The notes under the pieces were generated by a model, which ran no database searches, was not told where the DNA came from, and saw only the letters and a list, made by a program, of their open reading frames with translations. 64,000 nt of DNA from contig CM050653.1 in NCBI GenBank assembly GCA_027574665.1, positions 37,460,118-37,524,117 of the forward strand, in the 5' to 3' direction. Numbering within the stretch: the stretch's first letter is position 1; the number at the start of each line of letters is the position of its first letter. Positions 23,401 to 32,100 of this stretch are shown here, one piece after another. This stretch comes from Rhynochetos jubatus. Its lineage: Eukaryota; Chordata; Aves; Eurypygiformes; Rhynochetidae. The position numbers and the translations under genes are program-made.

Positions 23401-26400
23401 GTATAGCAACAGACCTACAGGAGTGAGATGAAGCTTAGTCTTACAGGAAATTCTTCCATGCTAGGAAAAAGCAATGCGAGTGCTGCGTGGTCATCATCTG
23501 CTGTGAAGGTTACAGACCCCGGCTCCTCCAGTTTAGCTTTCCAAGGAAAACTTTGTATAGTGTGCGTGCAAACCGCCTCCCCCTAATCTGAGAGTTTTTC
23601 TGCTCCAGGTGATGTCGTCTTCCTGGCCGAAGAGGCGCAGAGAAAGGAGTACGTGCTCAATGATACAGGCTACATCTACGTTGGGTCTGCATACAACATC
23701 TACAATAGACCCTGGAATTTTGGGCAGGTAAAACACAGCTGTCTTGTCGGCATTATTACCCTCGTTTGCTCTTTCTCCCTTAGGCGTTTGTTTCAATGGA
23801 TCAGACCTATAAAACAGCTTAAACCCATGAGTAACTCAGTGCACTTGAGCAATCCTGCCAGCTTCACTGGGAGAGCTCACCTGCCCGGAGTAGTCTCGTG
23901 CTTCCGTGTTTTCCTCAGCCAGAGCTGGAGAACAGGGATAATGGCACCCTTATAGCCAGATCACGAGACCCCTGGCAAAGGACAAGGAAACTGGGGACAA
24001 AGCATTTCTGGTTGAAAGAATTCCTGTAAGGAGTCCTCCCTGCTCTTGTGCAACCCAGCAGCTGTCGGTAACCAGCTCCTGAGCCGTGGAGAGGGCTGAC
24101 GGGGGAAAAATGCTGATTATTTACCTGTTGCATCATGATCGGGAAAAAACAATGGGGAAAGCACCGGCACAGGCTGTCATCATTCAAGTGGTGCCTTCCC
24201 TGACTACGGGGTGAACTGTGGGGTGCAGGACACAATCAGCCGCCCTCTCAGGAAGGGTGTTCCTCCACGCTGCCCCTGAGATAACTCCGGTGGAGTGGAA
24301 CGATAAACTCGCTCAGGCTAGAGATAAGAGGTGGATGCCAGAGCAGGTCTAGGTGCACCCTGTAGAAAGCACACAGGCACCCAAACGGAGCATCCTACAC
24401 CCTATCCAGACAGGCTTCCCCGCCTAGAAACATTGCAATCTGGATGTTTTTTCCCATTTTTTTGAGGGGAGTGGGGTGGTGATGGTGGTTGTTTTTTTGG
24501 GTTTGTTTGTTTGTTGTTTGTTGTCCCTTTTGGTTTTATTTTGTTTTATAAATCTGCAATTTCAAGCTACAGTGTATGGACAGCCCAGGAAAAGAGCTTG
24601 TGCTGATGCCTTTTCTGTGAAGGGGACAAAAGGGCTTTATTCATAGGGCTGTTCCTATCCTAATATTTATTCTGCTGTTGAGCAATGAGAATTCATATTC
24701 TGCCAGGCTTCAGTGGATCGGATGTTTGACATCTCTGGGAATTGGACCTCAGGGAGCTTTATCAACAGTTGCTAATTAGGAATCTTTTGCTGTAATAATC
24801 TGCATTTATATACCTTTCTATTTCCCCAGCGTTCATTTTGTACCTATGTCAATAGACTGAGTAGCTGTAGCACTCAAATTTCCATTACTCTTGTGAGTAA
24901 CTTGCAGGGCTGTAAGGAGATGACGTAGGTGGCTTAGGGCTACTCACAGGAGTAAAGATTTCTGAGTCTGGTTCCAACTGTGATTGCAAGACACACGAGG
25001 AAGGCTTTTGTCTTCCGAGGTGGGTTTTCATTCAAGCCCTTCTTTGGAGACAACAGCTTTGGGAAGTCCTGTAGGCTCAAGAATTTAATATCATAAGGAA
25101 CTTTAGAGGTCAGGACTAGTCAGACAGTTTCCTCCAAGTACTTAGATAGACTTCGTAGTGATTGAGCAAATCCTGTTTTAGAGCACTGTATAAAAATGTC
25201 TCCACTTTCTCTCCAAAACAGTTTGAGGAATTCATCTTGGATGCTTGCATGTATCTGCTGGACCAAAGTAAACTCCAGCTGAGCAATAAAAGGGATCCCA
25301 TATTTGTGTCCAGAGCCATGTCTGCTTTGGTACGTCTCTCTTGGAGAAGTGTTTTGCCTCTCCAGTCCTCCCCCTTCATACTTACTCTTCTTTCCCTGGG
25401 CCTTAAGCAAAATACAGCATCCCCCCACCCCTCCAAAGCTTGCAGCTGCCCCAGCGGGGGTCCTTCCTCAGCAGCTGTGTTGGCAGGGCCAACACAAGGG
25501 TTGTGTCTTGGGGGGAAGCTGCTCTCTGTGGTGGGACCTTTCTGGGAGCCCTGGGGTTTAAGATATAAGACGCAGGGTGCATTTTGGCTGCCCTGAGTAG
25601 CAGTGGGCCACCCTCCCTCTAGATATTCAGGTGGAGGGTTTTCAACCAGGGGAGCCCCCAGCCAGCACCAGCAGCCTTGGGTTCCCCAGGGCTGGGGAGT
25701 ACCTGGGGAGCCTCAGGGTGGGCAGGGACCTGGGGTTTAAGCCTCATTCAAGCCTCATCCTTGTGTTTTACTCCTTTGCATGTGTGTGTGGCCACAGGTT
25801 AATGCCAACGATGACAACGGTGTCCTGCTGGGGAACTGGTCAGGGAATTACAATAACGGGACCTCCCCTATGGATTGGATTGGGAGTGTCTCAATTTTGC
25901 AGCAGTATTTCAAAACAAAGAAGCCCGTCTGTTATGGTCAATGCTGGGTCTTCGCAGGAGTCCTCACTACAGGTAAACAGTGCGCTGTCTCCCTTCTCTA
26001 GTATCCTAATTACTGCCCCATAAAGGGAGGCTGAGGGAGCCAGGACTGCTCAGCCCAGGGAAGAGAAGGCTCAGAGAGCCTTATCCATGTGTATAAATAC
26101 CCAGTGGGAGGGAGGGGGGCAAATAGAGCGAGGCTCTTCTCAGTGATGCCTAGTGACGGAACCAGGGGTGATGGGCACAACCTGAAACACAGGACGTTCT
26201 GTCTGAACACGGGGAAAGAGATTTTGTCTCCATGAGGGTGACCGAGCACCGGCACAGGTTGCCTAGGGAGGTTGTGGAGTCTCCACCCTTGGAGATATTC
26301 AAAAGCTGCCTGGACAGGGTCCTGGGCACCTGCTCTAGAGGCCCCTGGGTGGGCAGAGGTGTTGGACAAGACAGTTCCCAGAGGCACCCACCAACCCGAG

Positions 26401-29400
26401 TGATTTTGTGACCTTGTGTTTTGTCTGTCTGTGCTGCAGTCATGCGCTGCTTGGGCATCCCGTCCCGCTGCGTGAGTAACTTCAACTCGGCACACGACAC
26501 AGAGGAGAACCTGACAGTTGACATTTACCTGAATGAATATGGAGAAAAGCTGAATTCGATGTCCTTCGACTCTGTCTGGTACTGCCAAAGGGGGCTTATG
26601 TTTCCTACCCCTACGCTTCCTACCCCCTGCACCACCCCACAGGGCCACGTTTCCCAGCCCCAGCTGTTCCTTTGAGAATTTCCCTACTGTTTTGGGTTTG
26701 CTGCCTGGGAGAAAGAGAGAAAACCTGGGGATTCACAGGGTCACACGCAAATCCCCATAAAACCTGCCCTCACTTAAGGATTAAGGGAGGACATCGTGAC
26801 TCTTCTGGCTGTAACAGCTCACTCCTTTTCTTTCCAACCCAAATGCACACAGGAACTTCCATGTGTGGAACGACGTCTGGATGAAGCGGAAAGACCTGCC
26901 TTCAGGGTTTGATGGCTGGCAGGCAATCGATTCAACCCCTCAGGAGCAAAGTCAAGGTAGGATCTGCCTAGATGGAGGCAGGGATATTTCGGATGAAAAC
27001 CATGGTTCCCTGTCACCAAAGCATGTGCTTCCCTTCACGCACTTGGGCAGCGGCATCCTAAAGCCGGAGGTGTCATTCCTGCCGTCTCAGCCTGGGATGG
27101 GAGGGATGGCATTCCGCAGCAGGCAGAAAACCAACCTTGTAGGACACTGTGGGAAAATGAATGTCATTACAGAGGTTAAAGAACACAGCTGGAAATCAGA
27201 GCTAATTTCTCTTTCCATCATGCTCTGGTTTCTTTGGTGAAGCTGAGGACTCAAACCAGTCTGTAGTAAGTGGTGCCGCAGCTTTCCCCAGCAAACATGC
27301 TCTCTGTAGAGCTTTCCTGAAGAGGTCATGAGTCTGTTCATCGGTAAATGAGAGGACTGGCTGCCAAAATTGGTGACTACCCCCCCTGCACAGCTGTAGG
27401 GAATTTGGAGATGAGAAAGAAAACACCAATCCTCAAGGCTGTGCAGAACGTGGGCTATTGCGAGGAGATCAAACACAGGTGGCTGGATGCTGCTGACTCC
27501 ATCACTGAGCCATGACTTTGAAATCTTGAGATTATTTAAGTAAAGGGAAACACATAAAGGCTCTTTCCAGACTTTGATCATCTATAAAAAAAACCCCAAA
27601 ATGGCTATGGGATAAATGGGGGCTTTTTGGAGTTCATCACTGTGCTGGAGGAGTATTTACTACTAAGTGTCAACTACTATGGCCACAGATTCCTGCTTGG
27701 GTGGGTCTGAGGGTGAAGCAAAAATTGGAGGCTCTGCTCATATTTGGAAAACCAAATGGCGTTGAATGTGCTTTCCAGGTATTTTCCAGTGTGGTCCATG
27801 CCCACTGAAGGCTGTCCGAGAAGGGGATGTGTATCTGCCCTTCGACTGCAAGTTTGTGTATGCGGAAGTGAACGCTGACAAAGTCTATTGGGTCGTCAAG
27901 AAGGTGAACGGCAAGGATAAGTACACCAAGATCAGCACAGAGACCCGAGGCATCGGCGTGAACATAAGCACAAAAGCTGTGGGGCAGGACAAGCGAGAAG
28001 ACATCACTGCGCAGTACAAGTTCCCTGAAGGTGAGTGCCCCCATCGTCTGAAGTAGTGCCAAAGAGGAGACCCCTGGCCATGTAGGCCGTCATGCAACAA
28101 GTGTTTTCTCCAGGAGAAAACTGCAGAGGTAGCTGCAGTGGAAAACCCCATGTAAGGCCTGGAGACATGGGGGAGGCAGTCCTGCTTCTGGGCATCTTCA
28201 TGCCCGCAGTGACACCTATAGACTACTCTTCAGGGAATAGGTGCAAGCAAGCTTGCAGGAAGGGAAAGAAATGGGTTGTGACCATTGCTTCATTTCTTCA
28301 TTCTTCTATTTGTTTTTCCATTCCCCAGACCATACCGGAAAAAATGAAGGCCCACATTCCCTCCCCATTGTTCTTAGATCCAGACATGTTGTGCTAGACT
28401 GTTAAAACCTCAGGCTGAAAAATTTAAGAACACCCATTCTCTAAAAGTGTCTCGTTAAAGAACTTCTTCCAGTCCAAAATGCTACAGTCAGATCCAGTGG
28501 TAGCCTAAACCAAGAGTGTCTCCTGAGCAGAGGCTGGAGGTGCCCTGACAGCCCCTCTGCTCAGCAGCAGAAGCATAAATAAAGGGAAGGTGGATCTGGG
28601 TGGGACGACTGAGATAGAGCTACCATCACTCATCTTTTTAATTCATCCAGGCTCTGAAGAAGAAAGGAAGGCCATGCAGAAAGCTATCTCCTTCCTACGC
28701 CCTTCAGGAATGGTACCTCGTGCACACTTCGCTTCGACTGTGCCCATAAATGACAGGGGCTCCACGCCTCAGGTGCTGCGTGAGACGGTCTCCAAGACTG
28801 GGCTCAAGCTTGAGATAAACAATAAGGAAGCTTTGTATCCTGGCAATCCCCTTGAACTGGCCATCACAGTGAAGATCTCTACTCCTGGGAGCTGGACCAT
28901 CAATCTCGCCAGCTCCTGCCAGCTGCAGTCCTATACTGGGAAAGTAAAGGCCAGTCTTGGATACATCAAGGAGACCATCAAGCTTGAAGGCAATTCTGGT
29001 AGGCATGGAAAGCTTGCTGTATTTACTGTGGCAGGTTGGGGTTTCACTCGAGCTGGTTGCCTATAAGAAAGCTGTGGGGGGACTTTTTACAAGGGCCTGT
29101 AGTGACAGGACAAGGATGGATGAGACTTTGAGCAACCTGGTCTAGTGGAGGGTGTCCCTGTCCATGGCAGGGGGAGTGGAACTGAATGGTTTTCAAGGTC
29201 CCTTCCAACCCAAACCATTCTCTGGTTCTATGATTCTATGATAACAACTCTGCTACAGGTCAGTGCATGGCTCTGTATGGCACAAAGAGCAGAAATTGCC
29301 TGCTGCTACCTCCCTCTCTCGTTACTGCCTTTGGGAGCCTTGGTTATAGACCAGGATCCCACTGTAGCAGGGACCAAAATGTGAAGGTCCTGTCCCTGCT

Positions 29401-31864
29401 GCAGCTTCAACGAGATGGTTAGGAATACACCAGTGTGGGCAGACAGATGTTTTCATGGCATGAGCAAAGTGTGCTGGAGCATCTCCCTCCCACCATCACT
29501 GTGTAAGCATCAAAGATGCCACTGCAGGCTTCGGGTGCGTCCATATGGGTCAGATCCCACAGAATACAGATACGTAGAAATGGCAGCCTTTTTTTGTTCC
29601 TGCACTTGCCGCTCTGATGCTGATCAGCTGGTGGTGGTGCTGGTGAGTGTTGTTTTCTGAATTCTTCACCCACGCAAATTTCAAGCTCATGGCTACCGGC
29701 CTGGCTGATCCCAAGAGCTGTTTGCTGTTATCTTTGGGCGACTTGGGTTGCATTTCTGATCCCCAGCAATGTGAGTGAAATTTTTTAAACAAGAGACTAA
29801 TGAGTGATGAATAATTAACAGCACTTGCTCATTCCAAGCATGAGTCACTCTTGCAAAAAAACGCATCCTTGCTGCTGGTGTTCGCTGAGTGTTTTGATGT
29901 GTACACTGTGGCTGTCAAAATGCAGCAGGGTAGGACACAGAGGTAGCTACATACAATTAGAGATAAAACAGGCTTTTCTTTTTTTTGATTCCCAGAAGCT
30001 AGGAAGCCTTGCGGCTAAAGCAATGTTCAGGCTCCAGCGCTGCTGACTCCAGGGCTTTTCCGAGCCACTGGAAGTTTGTCCAGGCAATTAAAGATAAAAT
30101 CTGAAGCGAAAGGAAAGCTGCTAATTGTATAGCAAGCACTGCCTCAGAGAAACCCCAGGGGACATGGGCTTCAATGTACCCAACCTCACGCTCCTCTGCC
30201 TCCTCCTGAGTGCCTGGGCAGCCGGGGACGAGGGCTGCCAAGGCTGGATATGAGCCTGAGCCAGTGCTCAGCTTGGTGGGGAGATAGTGCGGGCACAGCT
30301 GCCCTTCCCCTGTGCTGGGTACCACTCACCAAACTGGGTCTTCCCCACGTGGAGCCCCCAAGTCTGGACAAAACCAGGATGGTCTCGGCAAATCCACCTC
30401 ATCCTGCACCGTGGGGCACCAGCCACCAGAGCCAAATTTGCCATCCAGTTCACGGATATGCGATGAAGCCTCGAGTTGTGTTTTCTCTCCCACAGAGACA
30501 CAGGTCCCTCTGAAAATCGCACCCGACACCTACATGAAAACGCTGTCCTCGGTGGAGGATGAGGTGCTTGTCCTTGTTACCGCCATTGCTGAGGTCCAGG
30601 GGACAGATGACAAACTCACCAAGGAGACGACAATGCGCTTTGAGTACCCACCCATCACTGTCCAGGTGAGGCAGCCGCTAGCCCAGCTCCTCGGGCACGA
30701 AGCTTAAAGCCCTGCTCACTGTAACACCATGGTGGTGTTAGCATTCCCAGGGGGATCTCCGTGACAGCTACCTCCTGGGATGCTCAGTCTTCGGTGGTTT
30801 ATTTGGTTATTAAACCTTTATTTGAAGGTTGAAAGCAGCCACGAGATTATTGCCCCAACTGAAACAGGCAGGCAGGGGCTGCTGGAGGGATGTGTGGAGA
30901 AACCAGAGAGGAGAGCTGGGAAAACAGCTGGCTGGGCAGAGCACATGGTGCCATGGGAGGGTGGGCAAGATATGAGGAGGTTGTTTGTCCCCCACTGTGC
31001 TGGTGGTGGCGAGCTCCGTCAACTTTATCATCCCTCTGATCCACGGTATTTGGGTTCATTTCTCCCTTTCCTCCTCTGCCAGATGCCAGAAACAGCCAAA
31101 CTGAACAAGGAGTTCTCCTGTGCCTTCATCTTCAAGAACAAGCTGAACGTGCCCCTGGATAACTGCAAGCTGATGGTGGAGGGCTTGGGCATATTTAAGA
31201 TGTCAACGTTTGACGAGGGGTAAGGAGATGAGCCCAGGATGAAACGAGCGTGGCAGGACGCTGCTTTGTTTGTTTTAATTTCCCTTAAAGAAGCAGTTAG
31301 GGGATTTGAAGTAACAGGGCCCTTTGCAAGCTGTGTTCAAAACCGTGCCATGTTTAGGCACAGTCCATGCAGCAGAAAGACTCCCCCGCAGAGACTGGTG
31401 TGCTCAGGGCATGCGGGCACAACAGGGGCTCTCCCCATGCTCCTGCTGCAATGGTGGGTGTTGTCTGAACACTGCTGCTTCCTTCAGAGCCGACTTCAGT
31501 ATTCCAGCAGCACGGGGAGGTCTGGAGAAGGTCCCCAGGCTCACTGGGATCACCAGACTGTACCACCATGCCAAGCCTCGCTTGCTGCATGTTGGTCACG
31601 GGAGAAGGGAAACACCTACCCTAAACACGCGCAGCAGCTATTTCGTTAAGCGAAATGATTTGAAAAGAGCAAATAAGAACCATAACTCATGCTGGGACTA
31701 TTTGTTTTTTCTTTCTTCTTAGGGATGTAAAGCCTGGCAGGATCCTTAAGTCTCAAATAATATGTACTCCAACGAGAGTAGGAGAGAAGAAAATAGTAGC
31801 CAAGCTGACCTCGACCCAGATCAAAGGGATCTCTGCAGAGAAGGCCATCACCATCGTTGAGTAG
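17468..31864 (+). CDS. TGM4: TGM4, protein-glutamine gamma-glutamyltransferase 4 (14 coding exons)
   Basis: Fourteen exons join without a frame break into 708 residues. Transglutaminases make calcium-dependent isopeptide bonds between glutamine and lysine side chains. TGM4 is the secreted prostate/semen enzyme of mammals; its role in birds is not known to me. Domains: N-terminal beta-sandwich about 5-130; catalytic core about 140-440; linker about 444-490; two C-terminal beta-barrels about 490-590 and 610-708. The catalytic triad is intact: Cys269 in YGQCWVFA, His328 in NFHVW, Asp351 in GWQAID, with spacings of 58 and 23 residues as in TGM2. Trp234 matches the transition-state tryptophan of TGM2. 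Signature text such as [11 protein letters not shown] and LLFNPWC supports the family; closest similarity and synteny point to TGM4 rather than another paralogue. No signal peptide is visible, as in mammalian TGM4. The protein is about 24 residues longer than human TGM4 (684), mainly through the linker in exon 11. Confidence 0.95.
18689..18707. repeat. poly(A) run
   Basis: Nineteen consecutive A residues inside TGM4 intron 1, not attached to a recognisable retroelement. Confidence 0.9.
20989..21018. repeat. (CTA)n trinucleotide tract
   Basis: An imperfect run of CTA/CTG triplets in TGM4 intron 1. Confidence 0.85.
21916..21945. repeat. TA-rich simple repeat
   Basis: Interrupted TA tract (tatattttatatatatacat and following bases) about 160 bp before TGM4 exon 2. 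Confidence 0.8.
22107..22286 (+). CDS. TGM4: TGM4 exon 2
   Basis: Encodes residues 6-65, the start of the N-terminal transglutaminase domain, with HHTDAY and [12 protein letters not shown]. The acceptor follows a strong T-rich tract ending ctccag; the donor is ATCG|gtaagc. It is phase 1 on both sides. Confidence 0.96.
22415..22521 (+). CDS. TGM4: TGM4 exon 3
   Basis: Encodes residues 66-101 ([10 protein letters not shown] to NSGKE). The acceptor is ttgtttccag; the donor is GAG|gtagag, a weaker site. It enters in phase 1 and leaves in phase 0. Confidence 0.93.
22522..22829 (+). other. TGM4: TGM4 intron 3
   Basis: A 308-bp intron with no visible repeat. Confidence 0.85.
22830..22959 (+). CDS. 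TGM4: TGM4 exon 4
   Basis: Encodes residues 102-144, ending the N-terminal domain with [10 protein letters not shown] and the family signature YLLFNPWC. The acceptor is cctccccag and the donor is GAAG|gtgagt. Confidence 0.95.
22960..23608 (+). other. TGM4: TGM4 intron 4
   Basis: A 649-bp intron in which I see no repeat or exon. Confidence 0.85.
23609..23727 (+). CDS. TGM4: TGM4 exon 5
   Basis: Completes Gly145 and runs to Gln184 at the beginning of the catalytic core. It holds [10 protein letters not shown] and RPWNFGQ, both highly conserved across transglutaminases. The acceptor is tgctccag; the donor is CAG|gtaaaa, phase 0. Confidence 0.96.
23728..25221 (+). other. TGM4: TGM4 intron 5
   Basis: A 1.5-kb intron with a T/G-rich simple tract at about 24490-24560 (gtttgtttgtttgttg). 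No transposon or exon is seen. Confidence 0.85.
24490..24560. repeat. T/G-rich low-complexity tract
   Basis: Runs of gttt units and T homopolymer in TGM4 intron 5. Confidence 0.8.
25222..25329 (+). CDS. TGM4: TGM4 exon 6
   Basis: Encodes residues 185-220 ([13 protein letters not shown] to VSRAMSAL), a helix-rich part of the core. The acceptor is ctccaaaacag; the donor is TTG|gtacgt. It is phase 0 on both sides. Confidence 0.95.
25330..25797 (+). other. TGM4: TGM4 intron 6
   Basis: A 468-bp intron without recognisable repeats. Confidence 0.85.
25798..25972 (+). CDS. TGM4: TGM4 exon 7 (catalytic cysteine)
   Basis: Encodes residues 221-278 plus one base. It carries Trp234 (LLGNW), MDWIGS and the active-site YGQCWVFAG with Cys269 (codon at 25942-25944). 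The acceptor is gtggccacag; the donor is ACAG|gtaaac. Confidence 0.97.
26021..26411 (+). mobile_element. CR1 LINE 3' fragment filling TGM4 intron 7
   Basis: The CR1 order is clear: 'ggctgagggagccaggactg', 'agggaagagaaggctcagag', 'cctgaaacacaggacgttct', 'ggcacaggttgcctagggag', 'cacccttggagatattcaaa', 'cctggacagggtcctgggca', tail 'gattttgtga'. The copy makes up about 391 of the 467 bp of the intron and ends only 28 bp before exon 8. It is moderately diverged. Confidence 0.92.
26440..26578 (+). CDS. TGM4: TGM4 exon 8
   Basis: Encodes residues 279-324 plus two bases of Trp325. It contains [24 protein letters not shown] and the DSVW that joins to exon 9. The acceptor is tgtgctgcag. The donor CTG|gtactg is weak (T at +5), but the phase-2 junction TG|G restores the conserved Trp exactly where other transglutaminases have it. 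Confidence 0.94.
26853..26956 (+). CDS. TGM4: TGM4 exon 9 (catalytic His and Asp)
   Basis: Completes Trp325 and runs to residue 359. It carries NFHVW with His328, the MKRKDLP segment, and [14 protein letters not shown] with Asp351. The acceptor is atgcacacag; the donor is CAAG|gtagga. Confidence 0.97.
26957..27778 (+). other. TGM4: TGM4 intron 9
   Basis: An 822-bp intron with no visible repeat or exon. Confidence 0.85.
27779..28030 (+). CDS. TGM4: TGM4 exon 10
   Basis: Encodes residues 360-443. It holds [16 protein letters not shown] (the CGP..AI/V..GD family motif), FVYAEVNAD, and [15 protein letters not shown], the end of the calcium-binding core. The acceptor is gctttccag; the donor is GAAG|gtgagt, phase 1. 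Confidence 0.97.
28031..28650 (+). other. TGM4: TGM4 intron 10
   Basis: A 620-bp intron; nothing recognisable seen. Confidence 0.85.
28651..28998 (+). CDS. TGM4: TGM4 exon 11 (linker and beta-barrel 1)
   Basis: Encodes residues 444-559 plus one base: the linker after the core ([15 protein letters not shown]), then an extended segment of about 25 residues rich in Pro, Ser and Thr, then beta-barrel 1 with [10 protein letters not shown] and QLQSYTGK. At 348 bp it is the longest exon. The linker is longer than in human TGM4. The acceptor is attcatccag; the donor is TCTG|gtaggc. Confidence 0.95.
28999..30495 (+). other. TGM4: TGM4 intron 11
   Basis: A 1.5-kb intron with an internally deleted CR1 fragment (29078-29242) near its 5' end and no other recognisable feature. 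Confidence 0.85.
29078..29242 (+). mobile_element. CR1 LINE 3' fragment, internally deleted
   Basis: It begins 'gactttttacaagggcctgt' and soon jumps from 'gacaggacaaggatggatga' to 'tttgagcaacctggtctagt', skipping about 130 bp that the copy at 4225 retains. It ends in a canonical 'ttctatgattctatga' tail. Confidence 0.92.
30496..30665 (+). CDS. TGM4: TGM4 exon 12
   Basis: Encodes residues 560-616, the end of beta-barrel 1 into barrel 2 ([23 protein letters not shown]). The acceptor is ctctcccacag; the donor is CAG|gtgagg, phase 0. Confidence 0.94.
30666..31082 (+). other. TGM4: TGM4 intron 12
   Basis: A 417-bp intron without visible repeats. Confidence 0.85.
31083..31219 (+). CDS. TGM4: TGM4 exon 13
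   Basis: Encodes residues 617-661 plus two bases, beta-barrel 2 ([26 protein letters not shown]). The acceptor is cctctgccag; the donor is GGG|gtaagg read as GG|gtaagg with the phase-2 join to exon 14. Confidence 0.94.
31220..31722 (+). other. TGM4: TGM4 intron 13
   Basis: A 503-bp intron with a strong T-rich acceptor tract (tttgttttttctttcttcttag). No repeat is seen. Confidence 0.85.
31723..31864 (+). CDS. TGM4: TGM4 exon 14 (terminal)
   Basis: Encodes residues 662-708 and the TAG stop at 31862-31864. It contains the family motif [20 protein letters not shown] and the closing AITIVE. This is the last strand of beta-barrel 2. Confidence 0.95.
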
Positions 31865-32054
31865 GATCAGTGCCTCGGTGGGATGCAAACGGGGGCCTCA
31901 CTGAATGCATAGCACCGCTGCGGGTCCCAGGCACTTCTTGCCTCCTTGATTGCCAGATAGTACTGTCCAAGTAAAGAGCAAAAATCCCATTTAGCTAAGG
32001 GAATTAAACTGACTTATAGGGCACAGTTGCGTTGATTGCAGTTAATTGTGATTC

Positions 32055-32060
32055 AATAAA
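32055..32060 (+). terminator. TGM4: TGM4 poly(A) signal
   Basis: A canonical AATAAA (attcaataaagg) 191 bp after the TGM4 stop, followed by a GT-rich stretch (gtgtttgggttgt) around 32080. This predicts a 3' UTR of about 210 nt ending just before the CR1 copy. Confidence 0.8.
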
Positions 32061-32100
32061 GGTTGTTAAAATCAACTGCGTGTTTGGGTTGTACTACCGT

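Noticed and set aside
26421-26675. TGM4 exon 8 extended to a stop at 26673-26675 as an alternative C-terminus
   Set aside because: The family pattern requires DSVW to join NFHVW in exon 9; the extension has no conserved sequence and would lack catalytic His and Asp. Kept only as a possible intron-retention product.
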